Source: Acanthaster planci (lineage: Eukaryota > Echinodermata > Asteroidea > Valvatida > Acanthasteridae). Taken from it: a stretch of DNA of 64,000 bases. The notes below the pieces were generated by a model, which worked only from the letters and a program-made list of their open reading frames with translations, searched no databases and had not been told where the DNA came from. This document shows, one piece after another, positions 9,304 through 21,900 of this stretch (positions are counted from its first letter, which is position 1; each line of letters begins with the position of its first letter). The DNA is taken from positions 686,551-750,550 of the forward strand of contig NW_019091385.1 of NCBI RefSeq assembly GCF_001949145.1, read 5' to 3'. Position numbers and translations under genes: made by a program.

Positions 9304-9903
9304 TAAAGCATCTTGATTCAATATAAAATTCCCCGGCATTAATTTCATATTTGACTGATCACAGGACAAAGGGAAAAAACAATGATAAATTACTAGAATC
9401 TCTACATTCGTTCTCATAGATTTAAACAAGAAATACTGCACAAGCTTACAGTCTATGGGCGTCAGAAAAAAACGCCATTTTTTGTCTTCCACAATTTTTT
9501 TCTTCTAACTTATGTTTACGGACAGGCAGGATTATCAATCCAAAACCACATTCATGGCATATTTTCAATTTTTTGCCTTGAGGCTTCATCTAATTGAAGG
9601 GTTTTAACAGTTAAATCTTTGTTTCCTCGCTGCATAATAAAAGCTGAAATCTCTTATACAAAGTAAGCAATCTTTTTTTGAAATGAGGATTAAATTTGAA
9701 CATGAATGACTTGTTAACGTTTTCTGAAAATATTCTTTCTTGAAACATGAGACTGATGGACTCTCTACAGTCCATGAACAAATTGAGAATGAGGTTTGGA
9801 GATGAATGATAATTAAAGTAATGGATTTAAACAGTTTTATATTCAGCTGATTATTTGTTACGGGGACAGCTGCGGCGGAGCACTTTTTGCACTTGCATAT
9901 TTT

Positions 9904-12900
9904 TCATTTGTCTTTGGGTACCCATTTCTCGGTGGGCCGATCCACCCGGTACACCCATTCAGCAGGGTGAAAATAACCTCTGTAGACGACATCTTCGGGT
10001 GTGGTGTCATAATGATAGTGACCTCCTGCTCCGTGGTGACTGAAGCAATGAGTGTGCTCAATCCGCAAATCAAGACCCTAAATATCCACGAAAACGAAAA
10101 AACCTGGAGTTAACTTTGACAAAAGAAATCGACCCTAAGTTTCTTTTTTTTTGCCAATTTTAAACTTTCTTTGAGTCACGGATGACTCAAGATGTACTCA
10201 CGATCTAGCTGACTGCATTAACCCTATCCTATATGATGAAAGCAAGAAATTTCTTCAAAGTACTAGATGAAATGCAAATTTAAGACATAAATAAAAATCA
10301 CAAATTGAAAGTTAGACATGGTATATACTGCAAATCAACTATGCAGAGATATCCACCACGTGTTGACATGCCCCTAACTGGCAAAAAGAGATACAGGCAC
10401 GCGTAAAAAACACACATTCAAACTGAAATTTGAATTTGAAACCTTTGGATTTGGGTTTTCCCTGGGATATTTATCTGGGGTTTCCTCCCACCTCTGAAAC
10501 TGAACATTGCATCATTTGGCTTCTTAGCTGTTACTTCATCCTGTAATTGGCGCTAAATGCACTCTCAGAGGGTCAGAAATAAACAAATAAATGAACAAAT
10601 AAACAAATGGCTGTACATGCTCAGAAAGTCCTGCACCAAACGCACATGACCAGCATGTGCACATGACATAAATGCAAAATACTAATGCTACTCACTGGGT
10701 CATAAGAGTAAAACACACTCAGACAAACAATTGGTGCATCAAACTCAAAGAATTTCAACCACGCCTCTACCTCCTTCAGGTTGGTGATGGGAGTTGGACA
10801 GAAATCTGGCTGCAGTAAGAAATGACAAAAATGGGTCATTTCAGAAATTCTAAAACAAAAGGAGCCGTTTCTACACATTATTACAGGCACATATCTAAGA
10901 TGGCAGTAATTTGAGTGATGATGCTCCAAATTGCTCGATCCAAAGCCATGAATGACTTCTCTGATGCTAGGGAGCACTGTTTGAAGAACATGGCACTGAA
11001 TGCATCTTGGTACTGTTCATGGTAGTCAACAGTTTTAGCAGGAGGGGTGTGGACTTCCCAAATATGGTACCCTATCCTCTCAAATCCAGCCACCCTCCTC
11101 AACTTGACTCCCCAATATTCCTTTGGGGTTCTCCCCCCACCAAAAATGTTAACTGCTCCCTCCAGTTGCACCACAGGGGACTTGAATGGATGGCTACATC
11201 AGAGCAAGAAGTTTTAGATGTAGGCGTATTTAGATGTAGGCGTATTTTGTATCTTCCTTCACCAGAAAGTTAGATCAAAACTGACAACTGGGGGGGTGGG
11301 GGAGCGCCAAACCCCTGCATCCCCCGTGGGTGTACCACTGGGTCTTGACATACCATGACATGTAACCATGCTTTGCCCCGATCAATCAGGAACGTTCCTC
11401 CTAAACCAACGGCTTTGTCCCCATACTTGGCTTGAATCACTTTCCTCATGGCTGCTACAAAGTCACTTTCCCCAGTTCTCTTGCTGGCTTTTACTTCCAG
11501 CACCTGAAAGAGAAAAAAAATCTCAAATGAATAGCGTGATTAGTTTTCATAATACTTAGAATTAAAACTGTTTTTTTAAGTTGTACTGGAAACAAATGGC
11601 CACCACCTAACCAACATAATTATTAAATGCTTCACTGCTTCAATAATTGTTGATAATTAAATTATTTTTAATCCATATTCAATCCTAACCCTCCTGATCC
11701 TTCAAAATCCATCAGGAGAATGTGGAGGATTTTTTAGGATTGAGGATGGTAGTGCCCAGCCACTGTTGCTTTACATGCGGCTACACTGTAGATGCCCCTT
11801 GAAAGTTAAAGTGTAAAGAATGTGCCAGTGGTTTCCTGTGCAGAAAATGATTTTGAAGGGTCCAGAAATCTTCTTAGGATCAACAGTAGAGCCGTTATCA
11901 CAGTATTATAAACAGTGATTTTATTTCATGAACTAAAAAACAAAAGATAACTCCATCTCTCACATACATCATGAATTAAACTTGCAATGCCGTGTCTGTC
12001 CATTGTCAGCAAGAAAAGCCATCCAAAACATCCTCCAAAAGTATTTTTTTGCAGCTTCTCAGACCTGTCACTTTTAGCCACACTTTCTCTGATGGAAGTT
12101 GCAGTCATGTGCCTATCATGTGACTGTACAGTAACTGATCATTTGTATTCACCTTTCCTGGTTTCCCCTCTGAACAGTAGAGGTTGACCATGAGGGCACA
12201 CTCTGCACTTGCACACTTCTCCAAGATTGGTTTCCCGCTTTCGGTGTCCAGTCTCATATCATAAGTTTCACTGTTCCGTTCTCTGGCATTCGTTGAGGCT
12301 ATCAGGTTTGGCATCAACTGGGACAAAAGATGTAGGCCTAATAATGACGAATCTGGTAACCATAGCAACGCTATGATAAGTATTGTATAGAGCCACTCTT
12401 CTGTGACAATTGCTCCCTACAAAATCTAACATGGCACTTTCCGCCATGAAAGGGTGCCATTAGCAAAGCCTAGTGAAACATTGCTGGATTCAGGCTAGTG
12501 ATTCCTAACAGACGAAAATCACTTGATTTGAGGTAAATTGTTAGGTTGCCATTACAAACCATGCAAGAAACGGCTGAAAAATTGCCTTTAAAAATGTAAT
12601 GAAACATTATTTAATTTCTGTAAAGGGTGTCCCAGCTCCTATCAAATAGTTTAAAATTCATTAATTTCTAAAAACTTCTTAGACCATAATTCTTATGAAA
12701 TCTGTAGCAATGCCAAATATTTAGATTTTAGGGTCCTCGTCAGATTTGAGATTAAGGACACAGGAGACAGACCTCACTATTTACTCCGACATGTTTGTAA
12801 GGTCCAGCCCCGGCTCCGATCATGAAAGCACCAGGCACATCAGCCAACTCTGCTACCTTTTCCATATCATAAATCTGAAAAAAGAATACATGTGTTAACA

Positions 12901-14908
12901 TTTTGTTGCCGTGTTTGTTATCTTGGTGATCTAAGTAATTTCCCTTTTCCTCCCTGAAGGTTAATCCATTTCTTGAGCTAAAATCTCCAATTTTCACTGA
13001 GATTTCTGTGGTAAAACTGATAGTGTTTCATGTCCCAAGATCAGTGAACAAAACAGCTACTAAATGGCAGATGCTTGATCTGATCACATTTTTCTGCTAC
13101 TTCTTTGACAGTTTGATCTGAGCCTGCTTCCTTCAAAGTCCTTCAGGAGGTTTTGAAGGTTTCTGTAGGATAAAGGCAGGTACGTGGCCCAGCCATTGGT
13201 AGATGCCCTAGGAGGTGTAACTATCAACGGTGTGTCATTTTCCTGCATAGTGAAGGATTTGGAGGATTCAAGAGAGTTTCTTGCAAGCATGCTATGGGAA
13301 TCTCAGCAAGGATGCTTACCTTTTCAAGTTTGGGAAGTGGGTGAATGTTGGGGATTCCGCCCACGTCTACAGCCCTTGGACTCCCACATAATCCTACAAG
13401 TTCAACCAGGAAACAAAAGTAATGGAATGCAACTCCAGAAAATGACAAGAGTACAATGGTTCAAAAAGTGTACAGAATATGGCATGAAGGTAAAGAAAAA
13501 ATTTACAACACTGCTGTGAACAGTTTAACAAATCTGCCAGTTTTTCATAAGCCAAGCTCAGATCTGAATCAATGTTAGGCACAGCCATCAGTTGGCTACA
13601 GGAAAAACAGCGCCCTCAACTGTTCCTGCACAATGCCATTAAATAGTCTATAATATCCACTATAGTTGATAGATCACCTGGTGCTGCCAGAGTAAACGGC
13701 TGCTGAGTTAGGTCTGGGCAGTCAACTACGCTGACGGATACTGAGGCAAAATGCGACTTCAAACCATCTTGCAGAACTACAAGTCAAGATAAAAATTACA
13801 TTACAAAATTAAAGTTAGCAGCCTACACAATTTATAATGAATGCTGTGGAATTTCAATAAAATTCCATGGAATTCTTGGAATAGTGATATTTGGCAATTA
13901 GTTGCATTACACAAATACAGCATGGTTTGAGGAAGTGGTGGGAATTACTGGTCCCAAGGTGTAGGTCAGCTTGACTACCTAAGCCAAAGTTGGGTAATAT
14001 ACAAATACAGCATGGTTTATTTCTGGAAAATAGTGGGAATTACTAACCTGAGGTGTAGGTCAGTTTGACTACCTCCCGACGCTTCGGAGAGAGGTAGTAA
14101 AACTGACCTACACCGAAGGACCAATAATTCCCACTATTTTCCCGAAATAAACCATGCTGCATTTGTTTTACAACACTTTATAAATATTACAACAGAAATC
14201 TCACGTTATTTGTACTCACAGATGCCATTGCTGTTTCTAAGATGCTAAATTTATGGAGTGCAGATGTGCATAGAAACAGGGCTCGAGTGGTCTTGTGCTG
14301 ACATACGTTTAGGGTCTTTACCGTAACAGTTATTAGGATTCAACTCCAGAATGGTTCCGTAAAGATTACATGACACAGACTACATATTGACATGGCAGGT
14401 TCCAAAGGGTTTTTTATGCTACCAGAAAAAAACTACTGCACGGCAGTTAGGTGGACACTCACGGCTATGACATCACCTGGTTGCGTATCATTTCTACTTC
14501 CTGACGTGAGGTGGAATTGGCCAATGACGTGCTCCAATTTGCTCATGAATATTTATGAGGTGTAGTAACATTAACAATGCATACACACCAGCTTAAACTA
14601 ACTATTTAACACTAGTATGAAAAACATTCGGTTTTATTTTTCAAAAAGGTTCATTTGAAATAAAAATCTCCTTCAAAAATGAGTTGTGTGTATGATAGCG
14701 TGCAACGTGCAGTACCAACGCCAGGCTTACCGTACGTACGTAATGTTTATAACCAGATAAACGCCCCCTCGCAACATGCCCAAACCCCGCTGCTTGGCTC
14801 CAAGATAGAGGGAATGAAAAGCATAATATTTACAAGTCTATTCTCACCTGTTGCTAATTCTCCAAGCTCTGGAACATGAAGAGCTTTCTTTTCCAATGGA
14901 AGACTCAT
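9904..14908 (-). CDS. C11orf54: C11orf54-like ester hydrolase (PTD012 family), complete, 8 exons
   Basis: Zinc-containing ester hydrolase of the DUF1907 family; the human protein is found in nucleus and cytoplasm and its physiological substrate is uncertain. Exons in transcript order: 14908-14848, 13776-13678, 13393-13320, 12874-12773, 12317-12153, 11503-11354, 10809-10696, 10077-9904. All introns are GT-AG and phases agree throughout, giving 312 aa (human 315). Family hallmarks include SVVDCPDL and DVGGIPN early, GAGAGP at exon 4, NLYCSEGKPG at exon 5, GLGGTFLIDRGKA at exon 6, and the metal site H263-x-H265-x9-H275 in the last exon (EHTHCF...GGHYHYD), the same spacing as the three zinc ligands of the human enzyme. 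The start ATG (14906-14908) is followed by MSLPLEKKALHVPEL, which aligns with the human N-terminus. No lesions, so probably functional. Divergent neighbour: RAD51D. Confidence 0.93.
11681..11770. repeat. Dispersed hairpin repeat, copy A (intron of C11orf54)
   Basis: Contains CCTCCTGATCC..TCAAAATCC, its partial inverse ATCAGGAG..GGAGGATT, and ends with CCCAGCCACTGTTG. The same order of blocks occurs at 13121-13210 and 49100-49190, so this is a dispersed short element of about 90 bp. Confidence 0.6.
13121..13210. repeat. Dispersed hairpin repeat, copy B (intron of C11orf54)
   Basis: CCTTCAAAGTCCTTCAGGAGGTTTTGAAGG followed by GGCCCAGCCATTGGTAGATGCCC in the same order as copy A. The CCTTCAAA..TTTGAAGG halves can pair. 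Confidence 0.6.
13908..14168. mobile_element. Fold-back element in intron 1 of the C11orf54-like gene
   Basis: About 75-bp arms at roughly 14002-14076 and 14089-14167 are near-perfect inverse copies: ACAAATACAGCATGGTTTAT... reads out again as ...ATAAACCATGCTGCATTTGT, with GTGTAGGTCAGTTTGACTAC near the loop. A partial third, direct copy lies at 13908-13980. The loop is about 12 bases (CCCGACGCTTCGG). This looks like a MITE or recent hairpin duplication. Confidence 0.8.
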
Positions 14909-15153
14909 GATCGCCGGCAAAGTTGAGCTCCAAATTTCAGCGAAAACACTTGTTTACATTGCACGTCGACTTGAAGGGTGCAGTGTCCCAATTCAAGGGA
15001 AATTCTGCGCCAGGCCTAGGCGCACAAAAAGTAGAGATTGTTTCGAAAAGAGGGGTCTATTTGGGCCAAGAAATGGTGGGATTGTGTCAGTATGCACCAG
15101 AATTATCTCTGTAGATTCAGGGGCACCCATTCGGGGGCAAAGCTGACAAAATG

Positions 15154-15179
15154 NNNNNNNNNNNNNNNNNNNNNNNNNN
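15154..15179. other. Assembly gap (26 N)
   Basis: Run of 26 unknown bases; true size unknown. It lies in the noncoding divergent region. Confidence 0.99.
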
Positions 15180-15431
15180 GGTTCAGTGCACCCTGAAGCT
15201 ACTGGACCTATATAGCGCCCTCAAGAGTTTATGCATATTGGCTAGATGGATCTCCGGTACATCTCCTGCCGGCTGCCCATAGCGGGAAATTTGTTCATAT
15301 TCGTCGGTATTACTATTAGAGTACAGAGCAAGGAACAGAGGCGTATTTTAGCTAGAGAAGTAAAAAAGTAACTGGTGAAGTAAGCTTTCGGTACAGTTCC
15401 ACGTACAGATATTACTTATTTTCCCCTTACC

Positions 15432-15539
15432 TTGCCCCACTAGTACTGGCACTAGTGTGGCGCTATGGCACGTACACTCACTCCCGCTCCATCCTTAACT
15501 TAAGCGGGAGTGAGAGTCCGTGCCACATTAGTGGGGCAA
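15432..15539. mobile_element. Short TIR element, family TTGCCCCACTAGTGTGGCA
   Basis: Begins TTGCCCCACTAGT and ends with the inverse ACATTAGTGGGGCAA; an inner pair CACTCCCGCT/AGCGGGAGTG closes the hairpin. Its ends match those of the larger element at 32105-32674 (GCCCCACTAGTGTGGCA), so the two are relatives. Non-autonomous. Confidence 0.7.
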
Positions 15540-15925
15540 CCCCTTACCATGCTTATTACAGTGGTTTAAAAGCCATTAAAATAGTGAAAACATGCTTAGC
15601 TCTACTGGCATGACTGGTGGAGCGATATCATTTAATTGTAACATTCCTCTTTTTCGATTTTAGACATGATCGGTCAGAGTTAACATGCAAAAAAGTCAAA
15701 TTTAGCAAGGAAAATATTGAAACATAGCCATTGTCATGTTTGGTTTGGTGTTCACTCAAGCAATTTTTCTGGAAGGCATTTTTTTTACATTTTCTTAATT
15801 TGGTCTGGACTTGTTCCATAATCAAATAACTGCGGAAGAATGATGAATTTCATCTAGAAAACCAAGCTTAGAAAATCCAGCTCTGTTTACTGACATTGTG
15901 ACAGATTAATGAGGTGACAGACAAA

Positions 15926-18900
15926 ATGACTCTACTGCGTGTAGGACTATGCCCAGCTTTGACAGAGGAAACTCTAGATGCACTGAATACAGCAGGAATA
16001 AAAACAGGTTTGTGGTTAGCCGAGGTTGGAAACATGTTGTTTTCATTTATGCTATGACTGACGTCTGGGGTATAAAGTCTTCCTACAATGTGGAAATTAT
16101 TTTTGCATTTTTTCTCACATTTTTACCTGGCGGAGGTAGCTCAAATGTCATTCACTAGGGCCCTAATTCCAATTCCATAAATGCCTTGTTGAAATTACTA
16201 AATACGCCCGCGGATGAAGTATTTTGCAGGAAATTTGGCACCACTTCACACTGTCCATCTTGAACGATCTACATTCATCTAGTATTACGCAAAATGCATA
16301 GGAACTCAAGCCCCTTGCATGCACAGACGACATGGTGCCGTACCCAAAACACGCAAGTGGAAAGAAAACTTAGTCCAAAAACCTGCAAATTTTCATTGAC
16401 TGTAAAGCTTGGCCTACAATCTGTCAGTTATCTGCGACTTATTGGCGTCCAGAGCTCATCCGCACATCAGGGGTGGTCGGTTGCTGTGCATTTCGTTAAA
16501 TGTGCAACTGCGTACTACTAGGCGAATGTAGATTGCTCATGAATCGTGTGAAACCGTGAAGTTGTGCAACCTGCCAAATAAATCGTCCTGAGGCGTATTG
16601 AGTAATTTCAACTCGGCATTTATGGAATTCAGGACACAAGGCACTTGTGAACAACATTTGAGTTGTCTCTGCCAGGTAAAAATGTGAGAAAAAAAAACGT
16701 TGAAAATATTGTGCTCTGGCAGGAAGACTTTACACTCTGGATGTTAGTCGCAATGCAATGTAGACAACTTCCACACACTTTTTGCCAGGTACATGTTGGC
16801 CTGGCTAAATTTTCCACTTTCTTCCCAAATGTTTTCTTCATTTCTAAATAACGTTCTCCTGAACAGGGAAAGTCATTTTAAACTTATTTGGCAGAAGTTG
16901 ATTTACATGGTCATGGATAAAACTGAGGGACCTTAAATCTAAAAACTACTTGAAATTTGTTACTTTACAGTATAGACAGTTTTCTGTTTGTCAACTGGGC
17001 CCAAATTTCAGAGGTCCTGATTCATTTTTTTGGTCAACTTCTTGCACAAGCACAGATTCTTTTGTCAGAAAAGAAAGAGTTTTTCTTAAGGTTTTGGGTT
17101 CTCAACACACAATATCGATGATGCCATAGTTTTTAATAGACAAGTCCATCTGTAGTGTCATTTTCGTCATGTTGTATTCTTCACCTTTGTCATGCATTTC
17201 TTCTGCAGTGCTGGAGTTTGTCTGTGCAGACGTTGAAGACCTCGCCCAAAAGTGTTCCATCTCATACAAGGTACAGAAAAGAAGAGATTGCCCTGAACTC
17301 AAGTAGCCTGTGACATGTCGTTTATTACTTTCACCTTCTCAGGTTTTTATTCACTGAATCTCATCAATCCTCATTTTTTTGGGGGGGGGTAGGTGTTGCA
17401 GTCCATAAGAAGGCTGTTGCTGGCCCAGTACTCCTCTTTCCCGATAAATGGAGCTGATCTCCATGACGACGTGATGTCATCCATTGCTATCCTGTCTACA
17501 GGATGCACCAGGTAGAGTTACAAGACACGAGTTTGGATATACATCCAGTTCAGTCCACGAAAAAGGATTTGAGATTAATATTTACGTTTTTGAATTTTAA
17601 AAATTTGAGAATTAAGACTGTGATGCTTAGAGTAAGGCTGAATTAAAGCAAAAAAAGAGTACTTTCTCACCCCCATGTCATTCCTTTTCATCCTGGTCTG
17701 CCCCCTTTTTCGCTTGACAATTTCATTTTTTGTTGAAATTGCATTGAACATTGACTTTTTAATTATGTGTAATAACATACATGTATGTGCAGGTGCCTGC
17801 AAACGTAAGTTTGAAACTCGTTAACCCTAACACTCCTCAGTCCTCCAACAGGTGAAGGATTGAGGAGGGTTAGGGTTAATGGGGAAGATGACTCCTTTAG
17901 TTGTAACAGCAAAATATGGCAGACAATCTAATCTCCATCTTTGAAGAATATGCTGTGTTAAAATAAAGGGGGCTTCCTCCTTAGTCTCTTAAAATGGTTA
18001 AAACCTTTCCCAACAGTCTTGATGAGCTCCTGGACGGTGGTCTCTACACATCTGAGCTAACAGAGGTGACAGGAGGCCCAGCAACTGGCAAAACACAGGT
18101 GAGTAGCCATACCCTCACAGGGATCGTGTCACTGACAAGGTTTTCAGCTAAGCAATCGGTGTACAAACTTGCACTGACCCAGCCCAATCTGGACACATCT
18201 GTTATAACTTACCTATGTCAAATTGAAGCCTAGCTCTTTACTTTCACGAAAAACATCTCTCAATCCTCCAAATGTCTCCACTCTGCAAGAAGTGTTAGCG
18301 CATTTTTTGTATTAATTCAACTCTCAGAGTGTCAGGCCTCCTGCATGGCCTCATGAAAAGAATGGTTTCTCATCTGAAAAACGTGTACGTCAATGACCAT
18401 GATGTTTTTTTCCAAGATGGTGGTGGCATTTTCTGGACTCTTAAATTGCAGAAACGTTTGTCTCCAAAGGAACTTTCACCCTTTCGATTGGTAATAAACT
18501 TGCATAAAGCTACCTTCATTTTGGGAAATTAAAAAATAGTCAAAATATGTTGAAAATTTAACAGAAAAAAAGACCGTTGAAAAAAGAGGTTGAATGGAAC
18601 AAAGGAGTGGCAGGGGTGAGAAACGACTGTTTTTGACTTGGCCCAAAACCTGTTGATGTATTTTTAAGGCTCTTGGGGGGTGATGGTTTATACATGTATG
18701 AACCTCAAACCAACCATGCTGCATTGGTTCTCTGCAGTTGTGCATGACAGCAGCAGCCAACATCACTGCTGCAGCACAGCAGAATGTCTTATACATCGAC
18801 ACCAACGGCGGATTCAGCAGCCAACGACTGCAAGATGTCATGGCTGTCAGGGGACACTCAGACAAGGTAGATGTCTCATGAAATTTGTCAAAAGAGGGCA

Positions 18901-21900
18901 GTGTTCAGCTTCACATGGTTTCCAGCCTGTCAATTTCTAAAGTGTCTCAAACAAAAGTCGTTCACTGTATCTGCTAGGGGATATATGTAGGTTGAGGTTG
19001 CTTTCTGACAAATTTCAAAACTTCTAAAGAGACTTGTCCTGAACACATCTTTTGAAAATAGTTCTAAACTTTGTAGATAGAGGCACATACATCATTGATA
19101 CTCAAAAGTGAATTTCCCTTTCACATCAGCAAACAGAAAGTAGGCTGTAATGGATCAATTGATGTCTTTCTTTGTAAAATGCACAGGTTATGGCCGCTGC
19201 TTTCCAGAGGCTGCGTTGCACCAGGACCTTTGACCTCTTTGAACTCCTCAGCCTACTGGAAATAACCAAGTCCTCCATCGATAGCAGAAGTGATCCTTTC
19301 TACGAATCACTGAAGCTGATAACTGTGGATTCATTGACTGCCGTAGTGTCTCCGTTGCTTGGTGGACAACAAACAGAAGGTAGATACTAACACAAAATCA
19401 CTCATAAGACTCAAAACAAAATCTGCAAACGGTTTCACTTTTGCTCTTCTTACATCAGCCTTGTGAAGTCATTCTCGTTTAGTAATAAGGTAATAAAAAT
19501 GTGGTTGGCCTGTCTTCAATGTGCATTTAAGCACGGCTCAGGAGAATGGACGCGACTAAGGTGAGGGCAGTATCAGCGTTCAGTCTCCAAAGCCGGTCTT
19601 AAACTTTAGTTAGTTAGCCAAGCACATATTTATTCCCATTCATAAATACCTGTTTAGTCAGAGAGTCAAAAGAAGTCAATATTTGATGGATTTCCAGCGA
19701 TTTTGTTCGAGGATTTAATAATTTCATTTTCCCTGAACACCTCCGTTCATTTTATGGAATATTCCTTGTGCAAATTGTCCAATTGGCATGCGTGGTGAAT
19801 TGTGTGCACACAAACTCTTTGCCAATCAGAATCAATTAAACTGTTTTGCATCCAGGTGCCAGTGCGTGATTTTTGTAGTGGGCATTATCACTTCTCATCA
19901 GGGGGCATTATCAAATGTTGATACATTGTCAAGTTGCACGTTGTTGAACATGGAGACTTTCTGAGGTATTTATGAATGTAGGATTATACAGCTATCATTC
20001 TGTCCAACTGGGGAGAATAAATCAGGAGTTCCGCCGACGACCTCTTACGAACATACAAAGTTTCACCACATTGGGTTCTATTACACAGGTCATGGGTTGA
20101 TGATGCACCTAGCCCGGTCACTCAAAGCGCTGGCCGTGGAGTACTCGGTCGCTATTCTTGTGAGTTGTCTATTGTTCCCTTTCTTACTCATTCAGGTAAT
20201 CTTCTTGTTTACTTGTAATAACATTTGGAGCTATCTGGCCGTAACAAAGATGGACGAGGCTGCTTTCTTGTTTGTAGACGCAATGATCTTTCTGGCCTCT
20301 ACCTTGTCCGTATTTATGTTTCATGGTTTAGCCCTTTGAAAAAATGTGAGTAGTTTGGAGGCACCCTTTGACTACATATCGCTCAACATCCATATTCTCC
20401 TCTTGTCCTCTCTGTGGGTTCTTGGAACAGCGTTGTTTAGTTTTCCACAAATTCCAAGCAGAATTTCAAAGAAATTTACTCATAAACATTGGAATGGCAT
20501 TGAGAGCTGTTTGAATTGTTTTCGGTCGTCAAAGTGTGTAAATTACTTGTGTGTGGCTTGGACCCATCATGAACGCTGCTTGGAAGAAAATGTCACTCAG
20601 CAGAATTTTTTGCTCAGCTAAAAATCAGCCGGGAACCAGCCATAATTTGTATACATCTCATGATACTTTAGCCGGTAACCTATTATTGCCAAGCAAGGTG
20701 TGTGCTTAGCTCATGATTGTCTATATCTCGTAGTTGACCAATAATCAAGTCCGGGGCGATGGGACCCAGCGTAAGCCTGCCCTAGGACGTACCTGGTCCC
20801 ATGTACCCCACTGCCGCCTGCTACTCACCCATGACAGGTCAGATGACGCCAGCCTGCAGACTCCTAGCCATCAAATCAGAAGGGAAGCCAAACTTATCAA
20901 ATCCGGGAGACAGGTATGCATTGGTGTTTTATTCGAGTCCATCACAAGTTTTTTCACAAATCCCCTCACATCATCATCATCATCGGTCCGTGTCATCTGG
21001 AAGTTTTCTTCCGGTCGAACACACCCCAGATGCGCTGCCATTGCTCTTGATCTGACATGAGACCCCGTAACTCTTGCTTCGTTGCACCCCATAGTTACAA
21101 AGTGTCTTAACATAGGCCAATTTTGCAGAATTTGGATTTGGTTCTTACAGAATGAGGTCTGACACTGGCTGCTCAGTAGCTCAGAGAGCATGGCCCAGAG
21201 CATGGCCCGCGAACTTCCGTGCTCTCTTAGCATTAATATGGCTAACTGATGAACTAACCCCCTCTATGTAACTGGGTGTTATGGACTCCAGCAGTCCAGT
21301 ACATGTTATGAACAATGCGAAGCAGACACGTAAAACACCCATCGAGTCTGTCCAACATGTCTTGGTTCACAGCCAGTCACAAGGCCCCCTCACAAGGCCA
21401 GTCACAATCCCTTCAAGAGGCCAGTCACAAGTCCCTTCACAAGGCCAGTCACAATCCCTTCACGAGGCCAGTCACAAGTCCCTTCACAAGGCCAGTCACA
21501 ATCCCTTCACGAAGCCAGTCACAAGTCCCTTCACGAGGCCAGTCATAAGTCCCTTCNTCACAAGTCCCTTCACGAGGCTAGTCACAAGTCCCTTCACGAG
21601 GCTAGTCACAAGTCCCTTCACGAGGCTAGTCACAAGTCCCTTCATGAGGCCAGTCACAAGTCCCTTCACAAGGCCAGTCATAAGTCCCTTCACGAGGCCA
21701 GCCATAAGTAACAGGATGAACAGTGACAACAAATGCTGTTGTCACAGCTCGTTTGAATATCTTGTGAATTGGCTTAAGACTGAATTACTTGTGATGGACT
21801 TACAAGGACTTGTGACGGACTCGAATATGACACTGGTATGCAGTTTTTGATTTCAAATCCAAATTTTCCCTTGAAAATGGCTCACTTGTTGACTTACCTA

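Larger units (their letters stand above)
14909..15925. promoter_or_regulatory. Divergent intergenic region between C11orf54 and RAD51D, possible shared promoter
   Basis: The two start codons face away from each other 1,017 bases apart, so transcription of both genes must begin in or near this interval. It contains a 26-base assembly gap and a TIR element at 15432-15539. No TATA box or known motif could be placed with confidence. Sharing is inferred from the head-to-head layout alone. Confidence 0.4.

Noticed and set aside
17820-17880. Interstitial telomere array
   Set aside because: TTAGGG appears only as two units in each inverse arm of a hairpin; better explained as a short palindromic repeat than a telomeric remnant.
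18476-18865. 129-aa minus-strand frame
   Set aside because: Antisense shadow of RAD51D exon 5; no motif.
21281-21850. 189-aa frame of SPFTRPVT-like repeats and its minus-strand mirror
   Set aside because: Translation of the 24-bp minisatellite in a RAD51D intron, containing an unknown base; no start context or homologue.
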